DNA from: Natronospirillum operosum
GTDB lineage: Bacteria > Pseudomonadota > Gammaproteobacteria > Pseudomonadales > Natronospirillaceae
Length of the DNA: 64,000 nucleotides
Assembly (NCBI RefSeq): GCF_004768465.1
Contig: NZ_SRMF01000001.1
Span: forward strand, 1,217,893 to 1,281,892
Reading direction: 5' to 3'
The position numbers and the translations under genes were made by a program. Under the pieces are notes generated by a model. That model was not told where the DNA came from. It made no database searches and saw only the letters and a program-made list of their open reading frames with translations. Of the stretch, positions 55,743-64,000 are shown piece after piece (the first letter of the stretch is position 1; each line of letters begins with the position of its first letter).

Positions 55743-57545
55743 TTGCATCGCCTGGCGAACCATCTGCTGACCCTGACCTTGCTGCTGGCGAGCAGCCTTG
55801 CTGCCGCGCAGGAGTTTCTGCCGGTGGACGAGGCCATGCCGATGACCTTCCACAGCGATGGCGACACCCTGGTGGTGGACTGGGTAATCGAGCCCGAGCA
55901 CTACATGTACCGCGACATGTTCTCCATTCGTCCAGTGACGGAGACTGACCCCGAGCAGTTGACTGACCAGGGGGAGATGACCCTCTCCAACCACCATGTC
56001 GAACGCTACGACCCCACCTTTGATGAGGTCATGCCGGTCTACTACGAGTACATGGCCCTGCGCCTGCCGGTGACCGCCAATGGCCCGGTGGATTTCGAGG
56101 TGCGCTATCAGGGCTGTGCCGAGGCCGGGCTGTGCTATCCGCCGCAGACCCGCACCGTCACCTTTGACCCGACCAACGAGATTACCGGCGGTACCGACAG
56201 CAGTCGCAACGGTGCGCCGGTGGCGGCCGCCGGCACGGGCGCAGGCACTCTGTCCGGGCCAGCCAATCTGACCGGCGGCGGGCTGGCCGAATTTCTGGCC
56301 GGAGGCAGCCTGCCACTGAGCATCGGGCTGTTTTTCCTGCTGGGCATCGGGCTGGTATTCACGCCCTGTGTACTGCCCATGATTCCGATCATGAGCGCAC
56401 TGGTGCTGGGTGAACAGCGGCCCAGTACACCGCGCGCCCTGGCCATCGCCCTCACCTATGTACTGGCCATGGCCCTCACCTATGCCGTGGCCGGGGTCAT
56501 TGCCGCCTCGCTGGGGGCGGCCGGCAACATCCAGGCAGCGCTGCAGCAGCCCTGGGTACTGACGCTGTTCGCGCTGCTGTTTGCGCTGCTGGCGCTGGCC
56601 ATGTTTGGCCTGTTCAACCTGCAGACGCCCGGGCCGCTCAGCCAGTGGGTTATCCAGATTCAGAATCGTATCCAGCAGGGTGGCCTGCCTTCGGTGGCCG
56701 GTATCGGAGCGCTTTCTGCACTGGTGGTGTCGCCCTGTGTAACCGCCCCTCTGGCCGGTGCCCTGATCTATATTTCGGCCAGCGGCGATGCGGCACTCGG
56801 CTTTGGCAGCCTGTTTGCACTGGGCCTGGGCATGGGCGTACCGCTGATTCTGGTGGCCGTGGGGGGCGCTCGCTGGCTGCCGCGCTCCGGGCCCTGGATG
56901 CAGCATGTCAGGGTCCTGTTCGGCATGCTGCTGCTCGGTGTGGCCATCTGGCTGCTCAGCCGCTGGCTCGACCCGACCCTGAGCCTCGGACTGTGGGGCC
57001 TGCTGGCGCTGGGCTATGCCATCTGGCTGGGCGCGCTGGACCGCTTCCGCGCCGACACCGGCCGCTGGCGCAAACTGACCGGCACCGTGTTGCTGGTCTA
57101 TGGCATGGCCGCACTCTGGGGCATGTTCAGTGGCGGCACAGATCCGCTGCGGCCCATTCCTCAGGCCAGCGAGCAGCAAGCCGTGGCGGCAGCGCCCTTC
57201 TATCGCTTTGATTCGGTGAATGAGCTGTCGGCCCAACTGGCCCAGGCGGCTGCAGCCGGCGAACCGGTGATGCTCGACTTCTATGCCGACTGGTGCGTGT
57301 CCTGCAGGATCATGGAGCGACGCATCTTCGAGCAGGCCGATGTTCAGGCCGGACTGTCCGACCACCGCTGGCTGCAGATCGATATCACCCGGTTCAATGC
57401 ACAGCATCAGCAACTGCTGGATGAGCATGGGCTGTTTGGCCCGCCTGCCCTGCTGTTCTACACTGCAGAGGGTGAGCTGAACGATCAGCGCACCATTCAG
57501 GGCGAACTGAGCAAGCGGCAGTTCGTGCAGCACCTGGGTATCTGA
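55743..57545 (+). CDS. dsbD: Thiol:disulfide interchange protein DsbD
   Basis: Carries electrons from cytoplasmic thioredoxin to periplasmic DsbC/DsbG and cytochrome maturation. 600 aa from TTG 55743 (GGAG upstream) with signal peptide LTLLLASSLAAAQ. Order: N-terminal periplasmic domain with YQGCAEAGLCYPP; eight-helix membrane domain with FTPCVLPMIPIMSAL and VVSPCVTAPLAGAL; C-terminal thioredoxin domain with CxxC at 518-521 (YADWCVSCRIME). All six cysteines are present. Confidence 0.96.
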   Translation: MHRLANHLLTLTLLLASSLAAAQEFLPVDEAMPMTFHSDGDTLVVDWVIEPEHYMYRDMFSIRPVTETDPEQLTDQGEMTLSNHHVERYDPTFDEVMPVYYEYMALRLPVTANGPVDFEVRYQGCAEAGLCYPPQTRTVTFDPTNEITGGTDSSRNGAPVAAAGTGAGTLSGPANLTGGGLAEFLAGGSLPLSIGLFFLLGIGLVFTPCVLPMIPIMSALVLGEQRPSTPRALAIALTYVLAMALTYAVAGVIAASLGAAGNIQAALQQPWVLTLFALLFALLALAMFGLFNLQTPGPLSQWVIQIQNRIQQGGLPSVAGIGALSALVVSPCVTAPLAGALIYISASGDAALGFGSLFALGLGMGVPLILVAVGGARWLPRSGPWMQHVRVLFGMLLLGVAIWLLSRWLDPTLSLGLWGLLALGYAIWLGALDRFRADTGRWRKLTGTVLLVYGMAALWGMFSGGTDPLRPIPQASEQQAVAAAPFYRFDSVNELSAQLAQAAAAGEPVMLDFYADWCVSCRIMERRIFEQADVQAGLSDHRWLQIDITRFNAQHQQLLDEHGLFGPPALLFYTAEGELNDQRTIQGELSKRQFVQHLGI

Positions 57546-57636
57546 AACTTCGCTACCCGGCCAGTAACCGGCATTGGTCAAGGCTCTGCCCGCTGGTTAC
57601 AATGCAGCCAAAAAAAGACAGTCAGGGAGTCTGCGA

Positions 57637-58152
57637 GTGGCCTTACGTGTGCCCGCCATTCTTGATATTGAGGCGTCCGGATTCGGGCGTGGCAGCTATC
57701 CGATCGAGGTAGGCGTAGCCATGCCGGACCGTTCCGTGGTGAGCTTTCTGATTGCCCCGGACGACGACTGGACGCACTGGAGTGAAGAAGCGGAAAACCT
57801 GCACGGCCTGTCGCGTGAGCTGCTGGTGGAAAAAGGCTTCAGCCCGCGCCAGGTGGCCGAGCAACTGAACCTGCTGCTCGAGGGCCAGGTGGTCTATTCG
57901 GATGGCTGGGGCGTCGACAGCGGCTGGCTGGCACTGCTGTTCTACTATGCCGGGCTGCGCCAGGCCTTCCAACTGGAGACCCTGACCCGTATTCTGACGG
58001 AAGACCAACTGCGTTGCTGGGACGACACGCGCGACGCCCTGTTCGCCGCCAATGACGGTCGTCGGCACCGCGCAGGCTTTGACGCGCATATACTGCAGGA
58101 TACCTATATCGAAACCTGGGAACAGGCACAGGCTGCCGCCCGGGATACCTGA
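57637..58152 (+). CDS. RNase-H-fold 3'-5' exonuclease-like protein
   Basis: 171 aa from GTG 57637 (CAGGGAG 6 nt upstream). DEDD-type residues: ILDIEASGFGRGSYPIEVGV (Exo I), VVYSDGWGVDSGWLALL (Exo II), HRAGFDAHILQDTYIE (Exo III). Looks like the small DnaQ-fold exonuclease family of unknown substrate found in Pseudomonas and Marinobacter. Lies 29 bp before bolA. Confidence 0.8.
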   Translation: MALRVPAILDIEASGFGRGSYPIEVGVAMPDRSVVSFLIAPDDDWTHWSEEAENLHGLSRELLVEKGFSPRQVAEQLNLLLEGQVVYSDGWGVDSGWLALLFYYAGLRQAFQLETLTRILTEDQLRCWDDTRDALFAANDGRRHRAGFDAHILQDTYIETWEQAQAAARDT

Positions 58153-58181
58153 GCAGACCGCGAACGGAGACAGAAAGTACC

Positions 58182-58493
58182 ATGACCGGACCCGTCCAGA
58201 CCGCCATCATCGACAAGCTGACCGATGCCCTGCATCCGCAGCATCTGCAGGTGGACAACGAAAGCCACAAGCACAGTGTGCCGCCCAACTCCGAAACCCA
58301 TTTCAAGGTTACCCTGGTCTCCGAGCAGCTCCGCGGGCTGACCCCGGTGCGCCGCCATCAGGCCGTCTATGCGGCACTGAAGGAGGAAATGGACGGCCCG
58401 GTGCATGCCCTGGCCATTCATGCCTATACCCCGGAAGAGTGGCCCGGTCAGGCCCCCGACTCACCCCGGTGCCGGGGTGGCAACGGGCTCTGA
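58182..58493 (+). CDS. bolA: BolA family protein
   Basis: 103 aa. BolA class-II-like KH fold: KLTDALHPQHLQVDNESHKH, FKVTLVSEQLRGLTPVRRHQ (the F.V.vVS..F.g...v.RHr signature), ALAIHAYTPEEW and a Cys-Gly-Gly-like tail (SPRCRGG). The His and Cys can coordinate a [2Fe-2S] cluster shared with a monothiol glutaredoxin. Its last codons contain a perfect 8-bp hairpin (58462-58479). Confidence 0.93.
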   Translation: MTGPVQTAIIDKLTDALHPQHLQVDNESHKHSVPPNSETHFKVTLVSEQLRGLTPVRRHQAVYAALKEEMDGPVHALAIHAYTPEEWPGQAPDSPRCRGGNGL

Positions 58494-58511
58494 GCTCTGG
58501 CCTGTGCGGTC

Positions 58512-59054
58512 TCAGGTCTCCGGCACATTGCACAGCAGATAGAGGTCGACCAGCACCTCGGGGATCTGCTGTACCAGGCTGGCCAGCAGCGCCTCGTCGC
58601 GGTAGATCTCCACAAACTCGGGCTCCTCGGCAAACAGCCCCGAGCCGACCTGCACTGGCAGCAGGATTTCAGCCAGATCACTTTCGCTCACATCGGCGAA
58701 CGCATGCTCCTGACTGAACAGCATCTCCATGAAGCCGATGCACCAGGCCTGCTGGTCGGAATCCTGCCATTCCAGGGTGGTGTCAAAGGGCAATGCCAGC
58801 TCGGTGTCGTCGTAGAGCCCCTGGCCGATCTCGGCCAGCAGTTCCTGCCACAACTGATGCAGGGCTGCCTGATTGTCGGCGTCCACCTGGGCCAGATCAT
58901 CACCGAAGACATGCGCCGCAAAGTCTGCCGGCAGCTCCGCATGTCCGGCAACCGCCCACAGCGTCAGCGCCCCGTGTACCGATTCGGCGGTCAGGGTATC
59001 AGGGCCGGCCAGATCGTCGAGGCGCTCGGCCATTACTTCAAACAGTTGATCCAT
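58512..59054 (-). CDS. UPF0149 family protein (YgfB/YecA-like)
   Basis: 180 aa, all-helical and strongly acidic. Family features include ALPFDTTLEWQDSDQQAWCI, FMEMLFSQE and PEVLVDLYLLCN-like C-terminus (EVLVDLYLLCNVPET). Lacks the SEC-C metal-binding tail of longer YecA proteins. Function unknown; in other species YgfB affects gene regulation. ATG 59054 is 103 bp from the divergent tRNA gene. Confidence 0.8.
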   Translation of the reverse strand: MDQLFEVMAERLDDLAGPDTLTAESVHGALTLWAVAGHAELPADFAAHVFGDDLAQVDADNQAALHQLWQELLAEIGQGLYDDTELALPFDTTLEWQDSDQQAWCIGFMEMLFSQEHAFADVSESDLAEILLPVQVGSGLFAEEPEFVEIYRDEALLASLVQQIPEVLVDLYLLCNVPET

Positions 59055-59157
59055 GAAGGGTCCTTGTCACCTGCAAAGTTGTTCTGCCTGCATGATAGCA
59101 TCCTGCGGTCATCGGGGTGCAAAAATGGATATGATCCATTATCATCCCGCAAGCACT

Positions 59158-59234
59158 GACCCCGTAGCTCAGCAGGATAGAGCAGCCGCCTCCTAAGCGG
59201 CAGGTCGCGCGTTCGAATCGCGCCGGGGTCACCA
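59158..59234 (+). tRNA. tRNA-Arg (anticodon CCT)
   Basis: Complete cloverleaf of 77 nt with encoded CCA. Acceptor GACCCCG / CGGGGTC, D-arm GCTC / GAGC, anticodon stem GCCGC / GCGGC with loop CTCCTAA (anticodon CCT, reads AGG), T-arm GCGCG-TTCGAAT-CGCGC. No integrase, direct repeat or island follows it. Confidence 0.97.
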
Positions 59235-59258
59235 CTACCTGCCTGTTCGAGGAAGACC

Positions 59259-60374
59259 ATGAAGCCGGCTGTACGCCCTGCCAATCCCCGTTTTTCGTCC
59301 GGTCCCTGCAGCAAACGCCCGGGATACGACCTGCAGAATCTCGATCAGAGTGTGCTGGGGCGCTCCCACCGGTCGGCTCTGGGCAGCTCAGTGCTGCGCC
59401 ATGCCGTGAACCTGACGCATGAACTGCTGGCGCTGCCGGCTGGCTACCGGGTCGGTATCGTGCCGGCTTCGGATACCGGTGCCATGGAGATTGCCATGTG
59501 GTCCCTGCTGGGCCCGCGCCCGGTGGATGTGCTGGCCTGGGAATCCTTCGGCAAGGGCTGGATTACCGATATCCGCACGCAACTGCGCCTGGACGACGTG
59601 CGAGAGCTGACGGCCGATTACGGCCAATTGCCTGACCTGTCAGCAGTCAACTTCGACCACGATGTCGTCTTCACCTGGAACGGCACTACCTCCGGGGTAC
59701 GGGTGCCGGACGGCGACTGGATTGCCGCCGACCGCCAGGGGCTGACCATCTGCGATGCCACCTCTGCCGTCTTTGCCATGCCCATGCCCTGGGACAAGAT
59801 CGATGTGGCCACCTACTCCTGGCAGAAGGTGCTGGGGGGCGAGGGCGCCCACGGGGTGCTGGTGCTGTCACCGCGCGCGGTGGCACGGTTGGAGAGCTAC
59901 ACCCCGCCCTGGCCCATGCCCAAATTGTTCCGGCTGACGCAGGGCGGCAAGCTGAACGAGAGTATCTTCGAGGGGTCCACCATCAATACGCCCTCCATGC
60001 TCTGCGTGGTCGACTATATCGATGCGCTGGAGTGGGCCCGCTCGCTGGGCGGCCAGGCGGCCCTGATCGAGCGTTCACAGGCCAATCTGGCCGTGCTGGC
60101 AGACTTTGTGGCCAGCCGCGAATGGGTCCATTTTCTGGCGCAGGAGGCTGACCAGCGCTCCAGTACCTCGGTCTGCCTGACGCTGGACATCACCGACAGC
60201 CAGGTCGATGCCATGGTGCGCCTGCTGGAAGACGAAGGCGTGGCCTATGATATCCAGGCCTACCGGGATGCCCCGGCCGGGCTGCGTATCTGGTGTGGCG
60301 CTACCGTGGACCAGGCTGATCTGAAAGCCTTGCTGCCCTGGCTGGACTGGGCTTATGCACAGGTAACAGGCTGA
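59259..60374 (+). CDS. serC: Phosphoserine transaminase (Methanosarcina/alpha-proteobacterial type)
   Basis: PLP enzyme of serine synthesis: 3-phosphohydroxypyruvate plus glutamate to phosphoserine. 371 aa. [17 protein letters not shown] and LGRSHRS at the N-terminus are typical of this subclass, distinct from E. coli SerC. Schiff-base Lys190 lies in [39 protein letters not shown] binds the cofactor phosphate. Starts 24 bp after the tRNA gene; product would feed ThrH. Confidence 0.9.
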   Translation: MKPAVRPANPRFSSGPCSKRPGYDLQNLDQSVLGRSHRSALGSSVLRHAVNLTHELLALPAGYRVGIVPASDTGAMEIAMWSLLGPRPVDVLAWESFGKGWITDIRTQLRLDDVRELTADYGQLPDLSAVNFDHDVVFTWNGTTSGVRVPDGDWIAADRQGLTICDATSAVFAMPMPWDKIDVATYSWQKVLGGEGAHGVLVLSPRAVARLESYTPPWPMPKLFRLTQGGKLNESIFEGSTINTPSMLCVVDYIDALEWARSLGGQAALIERSQANLAVLADFVASREWVHFLAQEADQRSSTSVCLTLDITDSQVDAMVRLLEDEGVAYDIQAYRDAPAGLRIWCGATVDQADLKALLPWLDWAYAQVTG

Positions 60375-60377
60375 ACC

Positions 60378-61580
60378 ATGCCCATTCTGGCGCTGCTGCC
60401 TGTGCTCTGCCTGGCCCTCGTGCAGGCGTTCTGGCCTGATCATGCGTTTTATCAGGCAATGCCCTTTCCGGCCACGGCCTTTACCGCCATGGCTCTGGTG
60501 GCCCTGATCGCCACACTCATGCGCCAGACCGAGTGGCTGTATTGGCTGGCCATCCTGGGCGGTCACTACTGGGCTACCCAGAACGGCCTGCAACGCCCCC
60601 TGAGCGAGCCCGACGTTGCCGCCCTGCATCAGTTGCTGCCGTTGACGGCATCGCTACTGATGCTGGCCCTGTCGGCCCTGCCCAAGCCCGGCCTGCCTTC
60701 AATCGCCGGGGTACTGGTACTGGGCCTGTGTTTCCTGCTGCCGGCCAGCCTTGTCTGGTTGCCGCTGGCCGACTGGCTGGCTGCCTCCGGTCTGCCCCCG
60801 GCCCTGTTCGAACGGCCGGTCGAAGGGTTCTTCATGAGCTGGGCCCACCTCTGGTGGTTCAGCGGCCTGCTGTTTCTGTGGCTGGGGCTGATCAGCTTCC
60901 GCCCGCAGGACCCGTCGGTCTGGGGGCAGTTCAGCACCTGGCTGGCCATCCTGCTGTTCTATGCCTTCATGGATCGGCAGCAGATCTCGGGCTGGGCAAC
61001 ACTGGCCGGCAGCATGGCCCTGCTGATCACGCTGGCCTACCGCATGCTGCACCTGGCCTACATGGATGAACTGACCGCCCTGCCGCAACGCCGGGCACTG
61101 GAGAACCGTCTGCGCCGGCTGGGCCGCAACAGTGCCGTCACCATGCTGGATGTGGATCACTTCAAGTCGTTCAACGACACCTGGGGCCATGATGTCGGCG
61201 ACCAGGTGCTCAAGCTGCTGGGAGCGATTCTGGGACGCCAGCGGGGCATGCAGGCCTTCCGCTATGGCGGTGAGGAATTCACGCTGGTATTCAGCCATGC
61301 ACGCAAGAAGGCCATTCGGGATGCGCTGGAGGCTGTGCGTGCCGAAGTGGAAGCCTACCCGCTGCAACTGCGGCAGGATGACCGCCCCAATGACTCGGAA
61401 GATGGCCGCCGCCAGCGGGGCAGCAATGACGGCACCACCGAGACCGTCAACATCACCATCAGCCTGGGCTGTGCACTGCGCCAGCCGGGTGAAACACCCC
61501 AGACCCTGCTCAAGCGCGCGGATGAAGCCCTCTACAAGGCCAAGAATGCCGGCCGCAACTGTGTGCGCATTGTCAGTTGA
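60378..61580 (+). CDS. Membrane-bound diguanylate cyclase
   Basis: 400 aa. Seven or so N-terminal helices (1-225) form a membrane sensor, then a GGDEF domain (about 230-400) with DELTALPQRRALE, DVDHFKSFNDTWGHDVGDQV and the active signature GGEEF at 297-301. The inhibitory-site RxxD is RGMQ here, so product inhibition is probably lost. A charged insertion (about 333-355) precedes ITISLGCALR. Starts 3 bp after serC. Synthesises c-di-GMP. Confidence 0.93.
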   Translation: MPILALLPVLCLALVQAFWPDHAFYQAMPFPATAFTAMALVALIATLMRQTEWLYWLAILGGHYWATQNGLQRPLSEPDVAALHQLLPLTASLLMLALSALPKPGLPSIAGVLVLGLCFLLPASLVWLPLADWLAASGLPPALFERPVEGFFMSWAHLWWFSGLLFLWLGLISFRPQDPSVWGQFSTWLAILLFYAFMDRQQISGWATLAGSMALLITLAYRMLHLAYMDELTALPQRRALENRLRRLGRNSAVTMLDVDHFKSFNDTWGHDVGDQVLKLLGAILGRQRGMQAFRYGGEEFTLVFSHARKKAIRDALEAVRAEVEAYPLQLRQDDRPNDSEDGRRQRGSNDGTTETVNITISLGCALRQPGETPQTLLKRADEALYKAKNAGRNCVRIVS

Positions 61581-62457
61581 AGCGGTAGGTCACGCCCCCG
61601 GCCAGACCCCAGTCTTCACTCTGCTCCACAAAGCCGGTGCTGACCGTAGCAAAAGCTGACCAGGCGTCATGGCCCAGCAGGGTTTCACGCACACCGGTCA
61701 GTGCCAGTCGCTCGCGGCTGTAGCGCCCGGTCGTACCCTGGGTGAAATCATACCAGCGCCCGGTCACTTCCTCGTCCCGGTTGTATTCCACGCCGGCGCG
61801 CCAGGGGCGTGTCGTCGGCAGATACCACAGAGCCGCATTGAACTTGAACACATCATCCTGACGGTCACGCAAGTCGCTCTCATAGATGCCGGTGCCAACA
61901 TTCAGGTCGGCCCGCCACTCGCCCTCGATCGGGCCCAGATCCATGGCCCAGCGCCGGCTGAAGACCAGAAAGGCATAGAAAGCCAGGTTGTCGGCCCCTA
62001 CCGGCGTATTGGCAGCCGGTTCCAGCACCCCCCAGACGAAAGCGCCGGCCGGCCGGTAATCGCCGGCAGACATGAACTGCAGCTTGGTGTAGAACCAGGG
62101 ATCGCCACCGGCCGTGGCGCTGTCTTCATGGTCGGAGCTCAGGCTGCGCCGTACGGTATGGCCCAGCACGGCTTCCCCGCGCTCGCCCAGCCCCACATTG
62201 AGCTGCAGTTGGGGTGCATTGAACATGCGGCCGTCGAACTCGGGCACACGGCCTTCAATGGTGCGACCCTCATAGAGGCTGAAACCCGTGCTCAGGCGAG
62301 TGCCGTCACCGATCTCGGCGCTGAAGGTTTCCCAGCCTATGGTGCGCTCTGCCTGTACCGGGGCAGCAGCCAGTACGCCGACCATCAACAGCGGCCCGAG
62401 CCAGAGATTGCTGCCGCCGGTCCGGCGCCAACACTGAGTTTCTGTTTCCGTGCTCAT
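61573..62457 (-). CDS. Outer-membrane beta-barrel protein of unknown function
   Basis: 294 aa with a signal peptide (LGPLLMVGVLAAAPVQA, about residue 36). The mature part is built of alternating amphipathic strands (LQLNVGLGERGEAVLGHTV, RADLNVGTGIYE, SAFATVSTGFVE) and ends GGVTYRFN, a barrel-type terminus with aromatic at the penultimate position. No substrate clue. ATG overlaps the prmB stop (ATGA); its own stop overlaps the cyclase gene by 8 bp tail-to-tail. Confidence 0.75.
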   Translation of the reverse strand: MSTETETQCWRRTGGSNLWLGPLLMVGVLAAAPVQAERTIGWETFSAEIGDGTRLSTGFSLYEGRTIEGRVPEFDGRMFNAPQLQLNVGLGERGEAVLGHTVRRSLSSDHEDSATAGGDPWFYTKLQFMSAGDYRPAGAFVWGVLEPAANTPVGADNLAFYAFLVFSRRWAMDLGPIEGEWRADLNVGTGIYESDLRDRQDDVFKFNAALWYLPTTRPWRAGVEYNRDEEVTGRWYDFTQGTTGRYSRERLALTGVRETLLGHDAWSAFATVSTGFVEQSEDWGLAGGVTYRFN

Positions 62458-63383
62458 GCAGCGGGCAACTCCTCTCTCCGTAGCAGGGCAATGCCATGCC
62501 CGCCATCTGCCAGTTCCAGCCAGGTGAAGGGCAGCTCGGGAAAGGCGGACTCCAGCGCGGCAGCACTGTTGCCCACCTCCAGCAGCAGCAACCCACCCGG
62601 GTGCAGATAGTCACGGGCCTGCGCCAGCAGGCGCCGCGACAGGTCCAGGCCGTCTGCGCCGGAGCCCAGCGCCAGGGCCGGTTCGGCCTGGTATTCGGGC
62701 GGCATGTCAGCCAGGTCTTCGGCATCCACATAGGGCGGGTTGGCCAGGATCAGGTCATAGCAGCGCCCGCTCAGCGCATCAAAGCCATCCGACTGCACTG
62801 TCCGTACCCGGTCATCCACCCGATGGCGTTCGCAGTTGCGCCTGGCCACGGCCAGTGCCGCCGGGCTGATGTCGACCAGGTCCACCAGCGCCTGCTCGAA
62901 TTCCAGCGCCGCCAGAATGCCGATACAGCCGGAACCGGTACACATGTCCAGAATGGTACCGGGCTCCTGCTGCAGCCAGGGTGCACAACGTTCTGCCAGC
63001 ACCTCGGCAAAGGGCGAGCGCGGTACCAGCACGTCCCGGGTCACGGTAAACGGCAGACCGCCGAACCAGGCCTCGCCGGAAATGTAGGGCAACGGCAGGC
63101 GGTCGTCGATGCGCCGGCGCAGCCAGTGCGCAACCCGGTGTTTCTCTGCCGGCACCAGCCGCAGATGCAACAGCTCCGGACTGCTGTCCAGCGGCTGTGC
63201 CACCGCCGACAGCACCAGGAAGGTGGCTTCATCCCACGCATTGTCCGAACCGTGGCCAAAATAGACCTGGTGCCGGGTCATTTCGCTGCTGCACCAGCGG
63301 ATAAAATCGCCGATAGTCTGCAGCGTCAGATACTGGTCGGGTGTTCTGGTGTCTGCACTGTGCAGATCCTGCTCTGCCGACAT
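62454..63383 (-). CDS. prmB: Ribosomal protein L3 N5-glutamine methyltransferase
   Basis: 309 aa from ATG 63383. SAM site ILDMCTGSGCIGILAALEF and catalytic LILANPPYVDAEDL. The N-terminal RWCSSEMTRHQVYFGHGSDN and VPRSPFAEVL mark PrmB, not PrmC, whose gene is separately present at 42.8 kb. The gene is in overlapping order with its neighbours on both sides (TGATG and ATGA), which suggests one translation-coupled unit. Confidence 0.94.
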   Translation of the reverse strand: MSAEQDLHSADTRTPDQYLTLQTIGDFIRWCSSEMTRHQVYFGHGSDNAWDEATFLVLSAVAQPLDSSPELLHLRLVPAEKHRVAHWLRRRIDDRLPLPYISGEAWFGGLPFTVTRDVLVPRSPFAEVLAERCAPWLQQEPGTILDMCTGSGCIGILAALEFEQALVDLVDISPAALAVARRNCERHRVDDRVRTVQSDGFDALSGRCYDLILANPPYVDAEDLADMPPEYQAEPALALGSGADGLDLSRRLLAQARDYLHPGGLLLLEVGNSAAALESAFPELPFTWLELADGGHGIALLRREELPAA

Positions 63384-64000
63384 CAGCGGGCGTTCCCGTG
63401 GTATTGCGGCGGCAGAATAACGGAAACACGGCTGCTCCGACCCGGTTCGGGGGCCAGATAGCCCACACTCTCTACGCGCACCCGGTCGGTATCGATGCCC
63501 TGCTCGGCCCATTCGGCCAGAAAGGCTTCGGCCTGCTGCCGGCCATTGGCCCGCGCCTGCTCGGTATCACTGGCATAGTCATGCCCGACCAGCACCAGCT
63601 CCCAGTCCGCCTGGCTGGCCAGCATATCCGCCCATACCGAGGCCGGAAACGCAGACGCCATTATGGCATCGCCACTGCGCAGATTGGCCGCAAGACGGTC
63701 TGCCGGATTGGTGCGTACCGCCTCCAGCCAATACAGATAGTTCAGTTGAGTGCCGCGCCGCACCGCATACAGCACGCGGATATCGTCCCCTACCCGGCCG
63801 GTGCTGTAATGCTGATGGCGATCCAGACCATAGAGGATGGACTGCCCGAATACCTCATTGGCCCAGTGCTGACTGGTCCCGCAGGCAGAACCGGAACAGC
63901 CGAAGATTTCTTCGTAACCGTCCTCTTTCCAGGCGGACAGCACACGCTCAAACACGTCGGCCTGGTCATGCGCCCGATCAATCTCGATAACCTGCCAGCG
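63383..64000 (-). CDS. DUF4892-type envelope protein (5' part beyond window)
   Basis: C-terminal 205 codons only; the frame is open to base 64000. VFERVLSAWKEDGYEEIFGC, SACGTSQHWANEVFG and YGLDRHQHY match the DUF4892 core with its Cys pair, followed by RVLYAVRRGTQLNYLYWLE. The last part (ELVLVGHDYASDTEQARANG, RVRVESVGYLAPEPGRSSRV) looks like an OmpA/MotB-type peptidoglycan-associating domain. Probably exported; the signal peptide is outside the window. Confidence 0.7.
   Translation of the reverse strand, partial: RWQVIEIDRAHDQADVFERVLSAWKEDGYEEIFGCSGSACGTSQHWANEVFGQSILYGLDRHQHYSTGRVGDDIRVLYAVRRGTQLNYLYWLEAVRTNPADRLAANLRSGDAIMASAFPASVWADMLASQADWELVLVGHDYASDTEQARANGRQQAEAFLAEWAEQGIDTDRVRVESVGYLAPEPGRSSRVSVILPPQYHGNAR

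Noticed and set aside
55716-57581. Long open frame antisense to dsbD, and similar ones antisense to phoH, thiP, GH3 and the TPR gene
   Set aside because: Low-complexity Gln/His/Arg-rich translations without motifs, each lying fully over a clear gene.
59158-59260. tRNA-Arg as an integration site of a genomic island
   Set aside because: serC follows after 24 bp, with no integrase, direct repeat or change in composition.

Overview
The window is ordinary chromosome of a Gram-negative gammaproteobacterium, most like the Pseudomonas/Marinobacter/Oceanospirillum side of the class. The evidence is gene content and order: gacA-uvrC, hemA-prfA-prmC divergent from a TPR lipoprotein-lolB-ispE-prs-rplY-pth-ychF, mfd-csiV near a methylthioinosine phosphorylase, a full Na+-NQR operon next to sthA, ThrH, FimL, CysB, a LexA with a CTGT-N8-ACAG box, and many outer-membrane lipoproteins. 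Genus cannot be fixed from the sequence alone. Base composition looks uniformly GC-rich. I see no prophage, IS element, CRISPR array or integrase.

Layout. 1-9.8 kb: uvrC (cut by the window edge), gacA, a PIN-PhoH ATPase, pabB, thrH, cysH (4Fe-4S APS-reductase type), cysB and a DAHP synthase. 9.9-21.2 kb: an alpha/beta-hydrolase-like protein divergent from lexA, the methyltransferase-rnhA-dnaQ cluster, mltD, sohB, an SCP2 protein, a membrane protein, fimL, dusA and a Tus-like replication-terminus protein. 21.2-30 kb: sthA flanked by two copies of an unusual heptad-repeat palindrome, then nqrM-apbE-nqrFEDCBA read leftwards. 30-42.7 kb: mfd-csiV, a TPP-riboswitch-controlled thiBPQ importer, a methylthioinosine phosphorylase, a cytoplasmic GH3 glycosidase behind a palindromic operator, and a Bcr/CflA drug exporter. 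42.8-53 kb: prmC-prfA-hemA and the divergent lolB to ychF series. 53-64 kb: a decayed PAP2 phosphatase, a DUF192 protein, a degenerate GGDEF protein divergent from an XRE regulator, dsbD, an RNase-H-fold exonuclease, bolA, a UPF0149 protein, tRNA-Arg(CCT), a phosphoserine transaminase, a diguanylate cyclase, an outer-membrane barrel, prmB and a DUF4892 protein cut by the window end.

Functionally the window joins sulfate assimilation (cysH, cysB), aromatic/folate and serine/threonine metabolism (DAHP synthase, pabB, serC, thrH), sodium-coupled respiration with NAD(P)H balancing (nqr, sthA), DNA repair and SOS (uvrC, mfd, lexA, dnaQ), translation termination (prfA, prmC, prmB, pth, ychF) and envelope upkeep (mltD, lolB, dsbD, csiV).

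I found no convincing new multigene system. The best leads are the dispersed palindromic heptad-repeat element (three copies, two bracketing sthA), the frameshifted PAP2 pseudogene, the Tus homologue, the anti-aptamer repeat under the TPP riboswitch, and several degenerate enzymes (hydrolase without GxSxG, GGDEF without its signature) beside regulators. All function calls come from reading the translated sequence by eye; no database search was run.
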